DNA of 64,000 bases from JAJDXO01 sp965221855 (GTDB lineage: Bacteria > Pseudomonadota > Alphaproteobacteria > Rhodospirillales > UBA2165), in contig CBDCSV010000001.1 of the NCBI GenBank assembly GCA_965221855.1, positions 1-64,000 on the forward strand. The letters run 5' to 3'. Shown one piece after another: positions 63,160-64,000 of the stretch (positions are counted from its first letter, which is position 1; each line of letters begins with the position of its first letter). Position numbers and translations under genes: made by a program. The notes beneath the pieces were generated by a model, which saw only the letters and a program-made list of their open reading frames with translations, searched no databases and was not told the origin of the DNA.

Positions 63160-64000
63160 TCTTGCCCCTCACCTCACCACGTTCCTCCGGGAGTATCTGC
63201 CCGCCGAACGCCGATTTAGCCAACACACCGTGAAGGGCTATACCGATTGCTTCCGACTGCTCGTGCTCTACACGGCCAAACGGACCAACATCCGTCCCTG
63301 TGCCCTGAAGATCGAGCACATCACGGTGGAACTCCTGCTGGCCTTCCTCGAGTCCCTGGAGCGGGACCGTAACAACAGTATCGGCACCCGCAATATCCGC
63401 CTCGCCGCCATCAAGTCCTTCTTCCGATACCTGGAATACCGCGCCCCAAGCTGTCTCGAGCACGCACTGCAAGTCCGTGCTATCCCACACAAGCGCGCGG
63501 ACAAGCCTCTGATCGACTGGCTCGACCGGAACGAGGTGCAGGCAATCCTGGATGCCCCGGATACGGCGACGGTGGCGGGCCTGCGCGACCGCGCAATGCT
63601 GCACCTGTGCTACGCCGCCGGGCTGCGGGTGTCGGAACTGACCGGATTGACCCTCGACAGCCTGTCGGGGCCTCAACTCGAGACTATCCACATCCTGGGC
63701 AAGGGACGGCGTGATCGCGAACTGCCGCTGTGGAAGGAAACGAAGACCGTTCTCAACGAGTGGCTCGACGTCCGGCCGCCGGTCAACAACCGCTACCTGT
63801 TCCTCAACGCACGAGGAAGAGCGATGGGCACGGACGGCTTTGCCTACATTCTCGACAAGCATGTCGCTACCGCAGCGCGCACGGTTCCGACGATCGAGGG
63901 CAAGCGGGTAACACCGCATGTCCTTCGTCACTCGACGGCAATGATGATCCTGCATGCTACAGGGGACATCCGGAAGGTCTCGCTCTGGCTCGGTCATGCA
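63152..64000 (+). CDS. ritC: RIT tyrosine recombinase, third of the trio (runs off the window)
   Basis: At least 283 residues; the start at 63152 has GGAGG 5 bases upstream. N-terminal FLREYLPAERRFSQHTVKGY; catalytic AAGLRVSELTGL (Arg), TPHVLRHSTAMMI (His-x-x-Arg) and SLWLGHA (second His) at the very end of the window. The catalytic tyrosine lies just outside. Integrity of the C-terminus cannot be judged. Confidence 0.9.
   Translation, partial: MTDLAPHLTTFLREYLPAERRFSQHTVKGYTDCFRLLVLYTAKRTNIRPCALKIEHITVELLLAFLESLERDRNNSIGTRNIRLAAIKSFFRYLEYRAPSCLEHALQVRAIPHKRADKPLIDWLDRNEVQAILDAPDTATVAGLRDRAMLHLCYAAGLRVSELTGLTLDSLSGPQLETIHILGKGRRDRELPLWKETKTVLNEWLDVRPPVNNRYLFLNARGRAMGTDGFAYILDKHVATAARTVPTIEGKRVTPHVLRHSTAMMILHATGDIRKVSLWLGHA

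Larger units (their letters stand above)
60480..64000 (+). mobile_element. Recombinase-in-trio (RIT) element, left part
   Basis: Three tyrosine recombinase genes in the same orientation, each overlapping the next by 4-8 bases, follow a palindromic end region. This is the defining layout of RIT elements. The third gene and the right end are beyond base 64000. Confidence 0.85.

Overview
The window is GC-rich, densely coded DNA from an alphaproteobacterium-like genome. The tRNA-fMet 3' half, the codon usage and the integrating-element backbone all point that way, but the species cannot be named from the sequence. No rRNA, complete tRNA or CRISPR array is visible. Almost everything here is accessory: at least six tyrosine recombinases besides integrase remnants, three copies of one IS256-family element, an IS4-family element, a decayed IS1634-family element and an IS3 remnant.

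Layout. 1-5.3 kb is a junction zone: a cut-off IS256 copy, a Cre-like recombinase with a loxP-shaped 13-8-13 site in front of it, a secreted beta-sandwich protein with a chimeric 3' end, a P4-type integrase, and the 3' half of an initiator tRNA with its terminator (an attachment-site scar). 5.5-7 kb holds a truncated gene and an internally deleted IS1634 transposase. 7.1-32.1 kb is the backbone of an integrative element or plasmid: topoisomerase III and RecQ (minus strand), then a plus-strand series of a DUF6880 protein, a MoxR ATPase / DUF3150 / DUF2201-VWA trio (the last codons cut off by IS256 copy 2), a DinJ-YafQ toxin-antitoxin pair, a ParB-like protein, a GHKL ATPase, a giant methyltransferase-strawberry-notch helicase, SSB, a TOPRIM protein and a DUF2493 protein. 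32.6-38.4 kb has two overlapping integrases and then scraps of other integrases, a UvrD helicase tail and a second, decayed fMet-like 3' half. 

38.6-59.6 kb is a defence island. It holds (i) a minus-strand operon of a ribbon-helix-helix protein, a MORC-like GHKL ATPase carrying a PD-(D/E)XK-like tail, and a Dcm cytosine methyltransferase, with a divergent Vsr endonuclease; (ii) a Fic antitoxin and a Fic toxin beheaded by an IS3 remnant; (iii) a type I restriction-modification operon hsdR-hsdS-[PrrC-like anticodon nuclease]-hsdM; (iv) a Phd/PemK-like toxin-antitoxin pair; and (v) a two-gene operon of a metallophosphoesterase and an Hsp90-like GHKL ATPase, translationally coupled. Each gene of (v) is interrupted by a different insertion sequence (IS256 family and IS4 family), and both insertions have perfect target-site duplications, so the ancestral genes can be reconstructed exactly (483 and 769 residues).

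60-64 kb is the start of a recombinase-in-trio (RIT) element: a palindromic end region and three overlapping tyrosine recombinase genes, the third running off the window. Together the picture is a hotspot where successive integrating elements have landed, carrying replication/partition functions and antiviral systems, several of which have since been inactivated by insertion sequences. Item (v), the two-gene metallophosphoesterase/Hsp90-like module, is the best candidate for an undescribed system.
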